A stretch of 64,000 bases of DNA from Faecalispora anaeroviscerum (GTDB lineage: Bacteria > Bacillota > Clostridia > Oscillospirales > Acutalibacteraceae), in contig NZ_CANOOQ010000001.1 in the NCBI RefSeq assembly GCF_947568225.1, positions 1,860,001-1,924,000 on the forward strand. Direction: 5' to 3'. A model generated the notes under the pieces. The model did no database searches, had not been told where the DNA came from, and saw only the letters and a program-made list of their open reading frames with translations. Of the stretch, positions 19,565 through 32,366 are shown one piece after another (position 1 is the first letter of the stretch; the number at the start of each line of letters is the position of its first letter). A program made the position numbers and the translations under genes.

Positions 19565-20184
19565 TTATTTATATCCCTTTACTACTAATTTGCTGTAAAC
19601 CCAATTAGCAAATACATCGTTGTCATAAGTATAAAGATAATTAATAGTAATATTATATCCTCTGTAACCTTTACTGTCTCCATAAATTTGTGCAATTGAG
19701 GCCGCTACTCCCAAAGCCGCAAGGCCGCAAGAATTAGAATCGGCTTTTTCTTCATGAGTGCTTTTACTATTTCCTGCACGGAAGCTCCTTCCGGAATAAT
19801 TTCCATTGCTGCTAATTCTGTAAGTATCTCCGATTTTCGGATTACTTGGAAAAGCCATAATGGAAATACCGCTAGACTTGCTATTAGGGCCAAAAGTAAG
19901 TCTTTCCGGGTTTTTATTGCTTTCTTGCCAGACATAATACTGAACCTCTTGCTCCGTAAAGCCATAGCTTCTTAAAATATCTGCTTTCTCTTCATCTGAA
20001 ACATTCAGATAAGTATTGGTTGTTTTTCCATTCATTGTAATTTGAGAATTTCCTTCCAGACACCACTGGATGCCGCAAAAACCATATTTGTCGTAGGAAC
20101 TACCAACATTGCGGAAACACAAACTGTGCTGATAATCTTTTTTATAAACTATTTCAATTTTTTTCTTGTTATAATTTGTTTCAT
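19565..20184 (-). pseudogene. Broken gene for a secreted protein (nonsense codon plus frameshift)
   Basis: From ATG 20184 the minus strand reads 11 codons (MKQIITRKKLK), then an in-frame TAG at 20151-20149, then a classical signal peptide (FIKKIISTVCVSAMLVVP, then TTNMVFA) ending in ASSGVWKE. That frame stops after about 14 further codons, near 20044. A different frame takes over and is open to 19565 (NVSDEEKADILRSYGF, SNSCGLAALGVAASIAQIYG, VFANWVYSKLVVKGYK). The two frames fit together as one exported protein of about 200 residues broken by a one-base indel near 20040-20060 and a stop. I do not recognise the family. An uninterrupted 185-codon frame (from 20122) exists, but its first 30 codons would be antisensical to the signal peptide. 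Sequencing error cannot be excluded. Confidence 0.65.
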
Positions 20185-20523
20185 CGACGAATCAGTATAC
20201 GCTAACCTCGATTCAGGAAAAGCTGCTTTTTTTCAGCTTAAATCATAACTTGTATATAACTAAACCATGGAAATTACCTCCAATTTTTTTCTTCATTAAT
20301 ATAACGTTTTTTACTTCTGTTTTGTTACATGTTTTTTAAAAAATTTTAATTTTTTTGAACTCAGACGAAGTAGAAATCAGATCGATCGTTTGTGCTGATA
20401 TAATAAGTCCCCAGCCATCCCTTTGGATGGCTGGGGAAACATTTGAGGCATACAAGCCAATCAATAAGCCTTCCTATCGTCCCAGCCGTTCTTCCAGAAC
20501 GCACGTTTTTTTGACAAGGAGCC
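20185..20523. other. AT-rich gap with a perfect hairpin and a stub reading frame
   Basis: A perfect 12-bp stem with loop CTTT (CCCCAGCCATCC/GGATGGCTGGGG, 20409-20436) has no T run on either side. On the minus strand an excellent TTGGAGGTAATTTCC site precedes ATG-GTT-TAG at 20268, a two-codon frame, followed by a short AAGCTG/CAGCTT hairpin (20223-20241). These may be remains of an upstream gene or a leader of the broken gene. No longer gene is supported. Confidence 0.4.
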
Positions 20524-20573
20524 ATAAAAAAGGCCACACCAGACGTTTCAACCGTCTGGTGTAGCCTTTTTTA
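20524..20573 (-). terminator. Terminator of the rRNA operon
   Basis: AAAAAAGGC...ACACCAGACG / CGTCTGGTGT...GCCTTTTTT with loop TTTCAAC. T runs occur on both strands. It lies right after the last tRNA of the operon. Confidence 0.93.
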
Positions 20574-20650
20574 TGGTGGGCCATCAGGGACTCGAACCTT
20601 GGACCGACCGGTTATGAGCCGGCTGCTCTAACCAACTGAGCTAATGGCCC
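20574..20650 (-). tRNA. tRNA with CAU anticodon (Ile2 or elongator Met)
   Basis: A 77-base cloverleaf with encoded CCA. The acceptor stem pairs GGGCCAT with ATGGCCC, the D-loop has AGTTGGTT, the anticodon loop is CTCATAA and the T-loop GGTTCGAGTCC. The sequence around the anticodon resembles lysidine-modified tRNA-Ile2 at least as much as elongator Met. Sequence inspection alone does not settle it. Confidence 0.9.
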
Positions 20651-20726
20651 TAATATACTTTCTTAGTGCAAAGTAGGAAAAAAGCCGCCGCTAAAAAATA
20701 ACGACGGCACATCCCTGCACTTTGCT

Positions 20727-20802
20727 TGGCTCCCCAAGTTGGACTCGAACCAACGACCCTGCGGTTAACAGCCGCATGCTCTACCGGCTGAGCTATTGAG
20801 GA
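20727..20802 (-). tRNA. tRNA-Asn (GUU)
   Basis: A 76-base cloverleaf with encoded CCA, anticodon loop CTGTTAA and acceptor TCCTCAA/TTGGGGA. It lies just downstream of 5S rRNA in the same operon. Confidence 0.95.
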
Positions 20803-20809
20803 ATATCAA

Positions 20810-20927
<118 letters not shown>

Positions 20928-21013
20928 ATGTTCCGCAGAGGAGGTTTTCGCCTTCCTGTCGGATATTTGTAAAAACAGTTTCCTGTTTCTTACGACTACT
21001 TCAAAGATTGTTT

Positions 21014-21088
21014 TGGTGACCCGTGGGGGAATCGAACCCCCGTTACCGGCGTGAGAGGCCGGTGTCTTAACCGCTTGACCAACGGGCC
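21014..21088 (-). tRNA. tRNA-Glu (CUC)
   Basis: A 75-base cloverleaf with CCA, opening GGCCCGTTGGTCAAGCGG as in other Glu tRNAs, anticodon loop CTCTCAC. It lies between 23S and 5S. Confidence 0.93.
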
Positions 21089-21154
21089 ACATCTCAGCCT
21101 TAGCCAGGTGCAGAGGTCAGAGATCCTCGAACCCCTGCCTGACTTCATTCTTCG

Positions 21155-21230
21155 TGGTGCACCATCAGGGATTCGAACCCGGGACACCCTGATTAAGAGT
21201 CAGGTGCTCTACCAACTGAGCTAATGGTGC
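21155..21230 (-). tRNA. tRNA-Lys (CUU)
   Basis: A 76-base cloverleaf with CCA, anticodon loop CTCTTAA and acceptor GCACCAT/ATGGTGC. It lies between 23S and 5S. Confidence 0.95.
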
Positions 21231-21385
21231 TTGCCAAGCGAAAACTTGAACTTCTCGCCGCTGTTTCCAGCAACAGATGCGCTCGCAGCCCTTCGCCGAT
21301 CTTTGGTACCCTCATTTCGGGCACTGAAAACTGAATAAAGAAGAAACAGAAGAAAGCGATTGAGCAAGGCGTTAACCAAGATTAA

Positions 21386-24222
<2,837 letters not shown>

Positions 24223-24485
24223 GTGATTCTTGGTTCTTGCTTTGTTCTATACAATACAGTCCTGAACTCGATAGAACTGCATTGTTTGGTAAATTGTAGA
24301 TTTAGATAAAAAACAATTTTTCTCGCTTTATCTGCTTCTTTTCTTTATTCAGTTTTCAATGTCCGGTGCACTCGTGCACTTTTTAGTCGCGATCGTCGAT
24401 TCCGAGGAAAATTCCTCACAGTCGCGTTCACAACCAAACTGCCGTTGTGCCCTGCATTATGCAGTTGTTTCCAAGCGTAGCTTGG

Positions 24486-24562
24486 TGGTGGGCTCAAGTG
24501 GACTCGAACCACCGACCTCACGCTTATCAGGCGTGTGCTCTAACCAGCTGAGCTATGAGCCC
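24486..24562 (-). tRNA. tRNA-Ile (GAU)
   Basis: A 77-base cloverleaf with CCA, anticodon loop CTGATAA and acceptor GGGCTCA/TGAGCCC, in the 16S-23S spacer. Confidence 0.96.
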
Positions 24563-24632
24563 ATATCTTCGGCTAGAGGCCGTCGGCTTCTCGCTTGCCT
24601 CTGTTACCCGTTTTGTTCCAGACTAAGTCTGG

Positions 24633-24708
24633 TGGTGGAGATGAACGGAATCGAACCGATGACCCCCTGCTTGCAAAGCAGGTGCTCTCCCAGCTGAGCT
24701 ACACCCCC
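24633..24708 (-). tRNA. tRNA-Ala (UGC)
   Basis: A 76-base cloverleaf with CCA, anticodon loop TTTGCAA and acceptor GGGGGTG/CATCTCC including G-U pairs. It is the first tRNA of the 16S-23S spacer. Confidence 0.96.
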
Positions 24709-24867
24709 ATATTCTATTGAACACTAAGGCTTCGTTCTGCTGTTTCGATTTCTTTCATTTCCTGAAGTCCCTTTTCAGGGCCTTCAAAATTAAACAACGA
24801 TAGTAGACTAGGTTCCGTAATCCTGACCTTGGATGTCTGACGAAGCCTTAGCTCCATCAAGTCTCCA

Positions 24868-26388
<1,521 letters not shown>

Positions 26389-26650
26389 TATTGTATTAAA
26401 ATGACCGAAGTCAATCTAATCTATTTTAGAGCATTTTATCTGCTCAATTAGTACGCTTTCGCGTTTCTCAGTTTTTATAGAGTTCTGAGAACTCTTATCC
26501 GGAAGTACTCACTTCTTTTTCAAGAAGCTTTCTCTCAAAAATTACGGGTTCCTTCTTGTCTTTCTCGTTGTTTAATTTTCAAGGTCCTGTCCGATTCTAC
26601 CGGGCTTTGCGGCCTTTCGTTTCGTGCGCCGTTCTGTAAGGCGCTTGACT

Positions 26651-26679
26651 ATAATACCAAACCATTCACCTATTGTCAA
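26651..26679 (-). promoter_or_regulatory. Promoter of the rRNA operon
   Basis: TTGACA (26679-26674), 17-base spacer, TATTAT (26656-26651) on the minus strand, about 265 bases before mature 16S. The leader 26389-26645 has no gene. This promoter sits just behind the folK stop. Confidence 0.9.
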
Positions 26680-26719
26680 TGCTTTTTTTAAAGTTTTTTC
26701 GGTTTTTTTTAAAAAAGTT

Positions 26720-27205
26720 TCATTTTGCCTCAAAAAGGCGCACTCCAGAGAAGTCTGTTTCGCGAAAAATGTCGGAAAAATCCAGGCCCAGAGCCATTTT
26801 CTCTGGGAAGAGGTCTGAAAGGGGCGCCAGGACAAATCCGCGGCTTAAAATGCCGGGGTGCGGCAGGCGAAGCTCATCCTCGCGAAAAACAGCATCTTCA
26901 TATAAAAGTAAATCCAAATCAATCACGCGCGAGCCGTGGAATTCACGGCGTTCACGGCCAAGCCCTGCCTCAATGCCAAGGCACGCCCCCAGAAGTGCAT
27001 GAGGCGAAAGCTCCGTGAGAAGCAGCGTGCAGGCGTTGAGGTAGTCATTCTGTGCGCTCTGCACCTCTACCGGCGCCGTTTCATAATAACGGGAGGTAGC
27101 AATCACCGTTGTACCGGGCAAGTTTTTCAGCGCCTGGAGCGCATGTGAGATGTTCTCCAGCCGGTTGCCTAAATTAGAACCTAAGCCGATCACTGCTTTT
27201 TTCAA
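26720..27205 (-). CDS. folK: 2-amino-4-hydroxy-6-hydroxymethyldihydropteridine pyrophosphokinase
   Basis: HPPK transfers pyrophosphate from ATP to 6-hydroxymethyl-dihydropterin in folate synthesis. The 161-residue protein has IGLGSNLGNRLENI, YETAPV, the metal-binding block GRERREFHGSRVIDLDLLLY and LPHPG. The start is a TTG overlapping the folB stop codon (TTGA), so translation is coupled. It is the last gene of the folE-folP-folB-folK unit. Confidence 0.96.
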   Translation of the reverse strand: MKKAVIGLGSNLGNRLENISHALQALKNLPGTTVIATSRYYETAPVEVQSAQNDYLNACTLLLTELSPHALLGACLGIEAGLGRERREFHGSRVIDLDLLLYEDAVFREDELRLPHPGILSRGFVLAPLSDLFPEKMALGLDFSDIFRETDFSGVRLFEAK

Positions 27206-27573
27206 TTAAAATCACTTCGCTTTCTGGTAATCGATACCGCTGTGTACTCAAACTCTGCTTGAATTGGAGCCTCCGGTTTTTTCAGCAGAACCTCCAGCTC
27301 CATTACCGCCGGGTATTCCTCGAAGATCTGCTCCGCAATCCGCTGGGCCACCCGCTCCAGCAGATCATAAGATTGTTCCGTCATGACGCGGATCGCCGTT
27401 TTCATGATTTTGGCGTAGCTGACCGTGTCATCGATGCAATCGCTGGCGCACGCCGCAGACAACTCCACCGACGCGGTGAGATCGACCACGAAATGCTGGC
27501 CGTCGCGCTTTTCTTCCGCATTGACACCATGATATGCGAAAACCCGCAATCCCTTGACTATTATTTTATCCAC
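27202..27573 (-). CDS. folB: Dihydroneopterin aldolase
   Basis: FolB cleaves dihydroneopterin to 6-hydroxymethyl-dihydropterin and glycolaldehyde. The best start is the GTG at 27573, giving 123 residues (VDKIIVKGLRVFAYHGVN...), the usual length. It overlaps the end of folP by 8 bases. Conserved FAYHGV, EEKRDGQHF, DDTVSYAKI and the catalytic-lysine strand LEVLLKKPEAPI are present. An upstream ATG at 27615 would lie inside folP. Confidence 0.93.
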   Translation of the reverse strand: MDKIIVKGLRVFAYHGVNAEEKRDGQHFVVDLTASVELSAACASDCIDDTVSYAKIMKTAIRVMTEQSYDLLERVAQRIAEQIFEEYPAVMELEVLLKKPEAPIQAEFEYTAVSITRKRSDFN

Positions 27574-28414
27574 AACCTGTCCCTCTCTCTCTTGCACCAA
27601 GCACCGCGTGTGCAACCTGCGCCGCCTGCACCGCTTCTAAAACATCGTGCGCACGCAGCAGCTGCGCACCGCCAGCCTGCGCTAGGGTATGCGCCGCCAG
27701 CGTACCGGGCATTCGATCTGCCGCGGGCGGATTGCCGCAGCTTTTGCCGATGACCCCCTTGCGCGACGCGGCCATCAGAAATGCGCAGCCCTCGATTCGC
27801 ACGGCATCAACGTTTGCAAGCAGGCGCAAATTTTCCTCATAGGTTTTTCCGAAACCCACGCCGGGGTCAAAGCAGATGCGCTCTGGCGCGATGCCCATCC
27901 CCTGTGCCTGACGCAGCTTGTCCTCAAAAAAGCGCCTCACGCGAACCAAAATATCCTCTTCCGTGTTTTCCTGCAATACATGCCCGTTGTGCATGATGAT
28001 ACAGCCACAGCCGCTCTGGAGTACCGCAGGAAACATCCCGGGATCGGTAAAGCCGTTCACGTCGTTAATGACATCCGCGCCCGCAGAGAGCGCCAGAGCA
28101 GCCACCTGCGGATAAAAGGTATCTACGGACACCGGAACGCTGAAACGCCCTGCAAGGGCTTTTAAAACCGGTTCGATACGTGCCCACTCCTCCTGCGGGG
28201 GAATGGCGGTAAAGCCGGGGCGGGTGGACTGCCCGCCGATGTCGATCATCCCGGCGCCCTGCTCCTGCATTTCGAGCGCGCGCGCCACGGCATTCTCGGG
28301 GCGAAAGCTCTGCCCGCCGTCGGAAAAGGAATCGGGCGTTACATTTAATATGCCCATGATACAGGCCGGCCCATTCAATGAAAGGAAATATTTTCCCGCC
28401 TGGAACCCGCTCAT
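27566..28414 (-). CDS. folP: Dihydropteroate synthase
   Basis: DHPS joins hydroxymethyl-dihydropterin pyrophosphate to p-aminobenzoate and is the sulfonamide target. The 282-residue TIM barrel has IMGILNVTPDSFSDGG, MIDIGGQSTRPG, VSVDTF, DVINDVNG and FDPGVGFGKT, ending with the SRKGVIG loop. The ATG at 28414 overlaps the folE stop (ATGA) with a GGGAGG site. A GTG three codons upstream is possible. Confidence 0.96.
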   Translation of the reverse strand: MSGFQAGKYFLSLNGPACIMGILNVTPDSFSDGGQSFRPENAVARALEMQEQGAGMIDIGGQSTRPGFTAIPPQEEWARIEPVLKALAGRFSVPVSVDTFYPQVAALALSAGADVINDVNGFTDPGMFPAVLQSGCGCIIMHNGHVLQENTEEDILVRVRRFFEDKLRQAQGMGIAPERICFDPGVGFGKTYEENLRLLANVDAVRIEGCAFLMAASRKGVIGKSCGNPPAADRMPGTLAAHTLAQAGGAQLLRAHDVLEAVQAAQVAHAVLGARERGTGCG

Positions 28415-28983
28415 CGGTGGCACCCTCCCGCCAGCAGCGACATAACCTCACTGCGGGTTTTCGCCTCGGTGCGCATCGCGCCACGCAAAGCGGAGGTCTG
28501 CGTAACCGCCCCGGCCGCGCGGATACCCCGCATTGTCATGCACAGATGCTCGGCCTCAGCCACAACCGCTACGCCGTACGGCTCGAGATTGTCAAACAGG
28601 AAATCCGCGATCTGCGCAGTCAGACGCTCCTGCACCTGGGGGCGCGAGGCAAAGCATTTCACAATCCGCGCGAATTTGGAAAGGCCGATGATTTTGCCAT
28701 CCTTAGGAATATAGGCAATATGCACCTTCCCCACGAAAGGCAGCAGATGATGCTCACAAACAGAGTACAGCGGAATATCTCGCACCAAAACCAGCTCCCC
28801 GTGCTGCTGCGGCTCCTGAAAGATTTTCAGGTGCTCCATGGGGTCTTCTTCCAGCCCTGAAAAAATCTCGGCATACATTTTTGCAACGCGGTCCGGCGTT
28901 TCGCGCAGTCCCTCACGCTGTGGGTCTTCCCCCACAGCCAGCAGCAGCTCCGTTACCGCCGCTCTGATTCTCTCCTGATCCAT
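28411..28983 (-). CDS. folE: GTP cyclohydrolase I
   Basis: FolE converts GTP to 7,8-dihydroneopterin triphosphate, the first step of folate synthesis. The 190-residue protein has LRETPDRVAKMYAEIF, the zinc/active-site block SVCEHHLLPFVGKVHIAYIP, GLSKFARIV and the C-terminal cysteine segment EAEHLCMTMRG. A GGGAGGC site precedes the ATG. It leads a four-gene operon with overlapping genes. No step for the folate alkaline phosphatase or folC is nearby. Confidence 0.97.
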   Translation of the reverse strand: MDQERIRAAVTELLLAVGEDPQREGLRETPDRVAKMYAEIFSGLEEDPMEHLKIFQEPQQHGELVLVRDIPLYSVCEHHLLPFVGKVHIAYIPKDGKIIGLSKFARIVKCFASRPQVQERLTAQIADFLFDNLEPYGVAVVAEAEHLCMTMRGIRAAGAVTQTSALRGAMRTEAKTRSEVMSLLAGGCHR

Positions 28984-29264
28984 ATAAAAGCCTCCCTACT
29001 ATAATTATGATTCCAAGCAAGCAACAAGCCTGCATATTACTACCATATAGAAGAAAAAAATCAAGCATTGTGTTCACTCTCAATCTTGTTTCAGACATAT
29101 GGCAGGTAAAATCGCCAAAAAATAATGTGTGACCTTTTCTTAACAATCGAATCATGCTACAATTTAATATTAGCATACCGAAAACAACATCAATATGCAA
29201 TAGATTCCCGCTCACTCCCGAAAATTTGCGGGAAGCGCGTCACAAATAAGGAGGATTTTAAATT

Positions 29265-30122
29265 ATGCATTATGAAGGTACCATTTTCCGCCCGCCGTCA
29301 GAGTCCGACAGCCTGCTGGTTCAGGTGACGGTAGGCTGTTCGTGGAATAAATGCACATTCTGCGACATGTATTCCGATAAGAAGTTCCGCGTGCGCAGCA
29401 TGGATGAAATCAAAGCCGATCTGAAGGAAGGCTCCCGCTGGCGCAACCAGATTCGCCGCATCTTTTTGTGCGACGGCGACGCGCTGGTGCTGAAAACACC
29501 GATGCTGCTCGAGATTCTGGAAACCATCCGCGAGCTGTACCCCAATTTGGAAGCGGTTCGCGTATATGCCTCCGCTCAGGACATTCTGCGCAAAAGCCAT
29601 GAGGAATTGTGTCAGCTCCATGAGGCCGGGCTTGAAATGGTGTACATCGGTCTGGAATCCGGCAGCGACCGGGTTCTGGAGGAAGTAAACAAGGGTATTA
29701 CTAAGGCGGAGATGATCGCGGCCGCAACAGCGGCCACCGAAGCGGGCCTGCGCCTTTCCATCAGTATCATTTCAGGGCTTGGTGGGCAGGAGTTTTCGCG
29801 CGAGCATATTCTCGAAACCGCAGACGCCCTGAACCAGATGCAGCCCGATTATGTGGGCATGCTGGTTCTGCACGCCGGCAACGACACCGATATGTTCCGC
29901 AAAATTGCCGAAGGAACATTCCGTCTTCCCTCCGCGACGCAGGTACTGGAGGAAATGAAGCTGCTGATCGAGCATCTCGATTTAAAGCACTGCTACTACA
30001 CCAGCGCGCACGCCTCCAACTATATTGATGTGCGCGGGCGGCTTCCGGAGGACAAAGAGGCGATGCTGCGCAACATTGAGCGCCTAACCGAGCTGACGCG
30101 CAAAAGAGAAGCACGGCGCTAA
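29265..30122 (+). CDS. Radical SAM protein, substrate unknown
   Basis: The 285-residue protein has the cluster motif C25-X4-C30-X2-C33 (VGCSWNKCTFCDMYSDKKFR), which binds the [4Fe-4S]/SAM centre, then a partial TIM barrel with LCDGDALVL, VRVYAS, the glutamate motif VYIGLESGSDRVLEEVNKG and SIISGLGGQEF. It resembles the Elp3/HemN-like group of small radical SAM enzymes but lacks a recognisable auxiliary domain. AGGAGG precedes the ATG at good spacing. It appears monocistronic, with the R4 repeat behind it. Confidence 0.9.
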   Translation: MHYEGTIFRPPSESDSLLVQVTVGCSWNKCTFCDMYSDKKFRVRSMDEIKADLKEGSRWRNQIRRIFLCDGDALVLKTPMLLEILETIRELYPNLEAVRVYASAQDILRKSHEELCQLHEAGLEMVYIGLESGSDRVLEEVNKGITKAEMIAAATAATEAGLRLSISIISGLGGQEFSREHILETADALNQMQPDYVGMLVLHAGNDTDMFRKIAEGTFRLPSATQVLEEMKLLIEHLDLKHCYYTSAHASNYIDVRGRLPEDKEAMLRNIERLTELTRKREARR

Positions 30123-30224
30123 CACAGGCTGAGCTTGCACCCACATCGCGTGGCGACAAGCAGAATAAGCTGGCTTGTCCTCACGCAAAAACCACCTTAG
30201 AAGAAACTTTCGTTCACAAGCTCC

Positions 30225-30470
30225 GAGCCGACGAGAGCGCTCTGAAAATGACCGGCGCCGGACGAAAACGGTAAAACTGCCCATTTGCCAAAACAAGGCG
30301 AGTGGGCAGTTTCAATAGAGCGCCTTTCCAGTAGCTTTTATTGAAGCGTTCCGGAGTCGTTCCCCAAACGGATTCCAAAGGTGTCCTTTGGAAGGCCTTT
30401 GCTTACTTTCGCCCTTTCGCGAAAGTAAGTGCCAGCCCCGGCACGAGGGGCAAAGCCCGCGCAAGCGGAA
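30225..30470 (+). repeat. Hairpin-rich dispersed repeat, copy R4
   Basis: Same block order as R1-R3. Its variable hairpin is a 16-bp stem (30274-30289 with 30297-30312, two G-U pairs, loop AAAACAA) of a different sequence from the other copies. The second hairpin is CTTACTTTCG/CGAAAGTAAG (30402-30429). It sits between the radical SAM gene and the permease terminator, about 14 kb from the other copies. Confidence 0.88.
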
Positions 30471-30530
30471 TCTCCCGTGGAGCGACTTCACAAAAGGAGC
30501 CCTTTGCGGCAAACAGCGCCGCCCAAAAGA

Positions 30531-30569
30531 AAAAACCGCCTTTGGGTGCCATCCCCAAGGCGGTTTTTT
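30531..30569 (-). terminator. Bidirectional terminator behind the permease gene
   Basis: AAAACCGCCTTTGGG / CCCCAAGGCGGTTTTTT with a short loop, T runs on both strands. Confidence 0.93.
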
Positions 30570-30612
30570 CTGTATAAAACCTCAAGCTAACTAAAAAGGC
30601 AAACAAACAAAT

Positions 30613-32058
30613 TTAAGCGATTTTTGCAAGGATAACGAAATTCAGCACGAACAGGATGGTGGCAACCCACAGAATGGGGTGAACTTCCTTTGCTTTCCCC
30701 TTCACTACCTTAATGATGCAGTAGAACAGGAAGCCTGCCGCGATACCATAGGAAATGCTGTAGCAGAACGCCATAAAGATACCGGCAAAGAATCCGGGAA
30801 TCGCATCCTCCATGTTCTCCCACTTGATGTCGCGGAAGGAACTGAGCATCATAATACCGACAATAATCAAAGACGGGGCAATGGCCGCGTCGGGAATCGC
30901 ACTGACAAGCGGAGCAAAAAATGCGCTGAGGATAAACATAGCAGCGGTAACAACACTGGTCAGGCCGGTGCGTCCGCCCGCGCCGATACCGGCTGCGCTT
31001 TCCACATATGTGGTGGTGTTGGAGGTACCGAAAATCGCGCCGATGGAGGTAGCGGTCGCATCCGCGAACAGCGCTCTGTCCATCTTAGACTGGAAGCCCT
31101 TGTTCTCCTCCAGAGCCTTTTCATCCTGCTCGGAGAAAATGCCGGACTTACGGCCGGTACCAATAAAGGTACCAATGGTATCGAACGTATCAGACAAGCT
31201 GAATGCGAAAATCGTCATCAGAACGAGGGGAAGTTTTGAAGTATCTGAGAACAGTGACTGCATGCCGGGATTGCCGAACGCCGCGCCGAAGGTCTGCGGC
31301 AGCTGGCTGACCGCGTCAGAAAAGCTGATGGAGTTGCTCATGGTGGTCAGGCCAAGCGGGATACCAATCACCGCGGTAACCAGAATACCGAGCAGAATCG
31401 CACCCTTTACATTGCGGATAATCAAAACCACAGTGAGGATAATGCCAAACAGAGCCAACAAAACCGCCGGAGTGTTGAACTGTACAATTGCAGGAACGAT
31501 GCTTGAATTTGCAACAACCGTGCCGCCATCCAGAACAATATTCTGGCCGGGGTCTGAGGTAAAGGAAAGCAATCCGCATTTTTTCACGCCGATATACGCG
31601 ATGAACACGCCGATACCGCCGCCGATCGCGTGCTGCAGCATGGGAGGAATCGCCTCAATAATCATCTTGCGGATTTTGGTCACCGTAATAATGATATTCA
31701 AAATGCCGCACAGGAAAACCATCGCGAGAGCTTCCTGCCATTTGAAGCCTAAACCGAAACAAACGGTAAAAACAAAGAAGGCGTTCAGACCCATGCCGGG
31801 CGCCTGTGCATAGGGTACGTTGGCAAACAGACCCATAACCAGAGTACCGATCACCGAAGCGATAATGGTTGCCAAAAAAACCGCTCCCCAAGGCATCCCT
31901 GTCTGCGACAGCATGCTGGGGTTTACCATAATAATGTATACCATGGTAAAGAAGGTGGTTACGCCTGCCATAACCTCGGTTTTTACATTGGTGTTCTGCC
32001 CTTTCAGGTCAAAAAAATCTCCCTTAGGGTGAAACGTGACCTGCTTGTTTTCCGCCAT
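30613..32058 (-). CDS. Purine-type permease (NCS2, AzgA/PbuG-like)
   Basis: This 481-residue integral membrane protein has 12 or more hydrophobic segments. It has the AzgA-like N-terminus (KTEVMAGVTTFFTMVYIIMV), QAPGMGLNAFF, the family motif FSLSDTFDTIGTFIGTG and the SNTTTYVESAAGIGAGGRTGL stretch, which binds nucleobase. PbuG/PbuO-type members import guanine, hypoxanthine or adenine with protons. Substrate is inferred by family. AGGAGG precedes the ATG. It has its own promoter and a short leader hairpin, but I see no purine-riboswitch core. Confidence 0.93.
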   Translation of the reverse strand: MAENKQVTFHPKGDFFDLKGQNTNVKTEVMAGVTTFFTMVYIIMVNPSMLSQTGMPWGAVFLATIIASVIGTLVMGLFANVPYAQAPGMGLNAFFVFTVCFGLGFKWQEALAMVFLCGILNIIITVTKIRKMIIEAIPPMLQHAIGGGIGVFIAYIGVKKCGLLSFTSDPGQNIVLDGGTVVANSSIVPAIVQFNTPAVLLALFGIILTVVLIIRNVKGAILLGILVTAVIGIPLGLTTMSNSISFSDAVSQLPQTFGAAFGNPGMQSLFSDTSKLPLVLMTIFAFSLSDTFDTIGTFIGTGRKSGIFSEQDEKALEENKGFQSKMDRALFADATATSIGAIFGTSNTTTYVESAAGIGAGGRTGLTSVVTAAMFILSAFFAPLVSAIPDAAIAPSLIIVGIMMLSSFRDIKWENMEDAIPGFFAGIFMAFCYSISYGIAAGFLFYCIIKVVKGKAKEVHPILWVATILFVLNFVILAKIA

Positions 32059-32083
32059 TCGTTCATTCCTCCTGAAATAAAGT

Positions 32084-32105
32084 AAGAAGCCAAATACGGC
32101 TTCTT
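32084..32105 (-). promoter_or_regulatory. Leader hairpin of the permease gene
   Basis: AAGAAGCC / GGCTTCTT, loop GTATTT, lies between the promoter and the ribosome binding site. It is too small for a riboswitch. Confidence 0.5.
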
Positions 32106-32146
32106 AGAGATTTTGCCTATCTTTAGGACTTGAATCAACAATCTTA

Positions 32147-32175
32147 AGTATAGAGAATTCTTTCCTTAAAATCAA
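32147..32175 (-). promoter_or_regulatory. Permease promoter
   Basis: TTGATT (32175-32170), 17-base spacer, TATACT (32152-32147) on the minus strand. The remaining 32176-32310 is AT-rich with nothing else seen. Confidence 0.75.
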
Positions 32176-32310
32176 GTGTGCGAATCGACAAAATTTTCGA
32201 TTTAGAAACAGTTTATTCATAACTATTTTAAGAATTTTACATGATTTCTTTCTTTTTTCGAAATAATTTTTTCTATTTCATTGTCATAATCTGCAGCTTT
32301 TTATACTTAA

Positions 32311-32345
32311 AAGAATGGCTTGTTCCGTAGAACAAACCATTCTCC
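32311..32345 (-). terminator. Terminator of gdhA
   Basis: AGAATGG-TTGTTC / GAACAA-CCATTCT with loop CGTA, followed on the minus strand by TTTT. Confidence 0.8.
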
Positions 32346-32366
32346 ATACATAATAAGGCACCAGAT

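Noticed and set aside
30312..30606. Short frames over R4
   Set aside because: They translate the repeat and the terminator, in several frames, without start signals.
32059..32200. Purine riboswitch before the permease
   Set aside because: The conserved purine-riboswitch core segments are not present. Only a small hairpin is seen.
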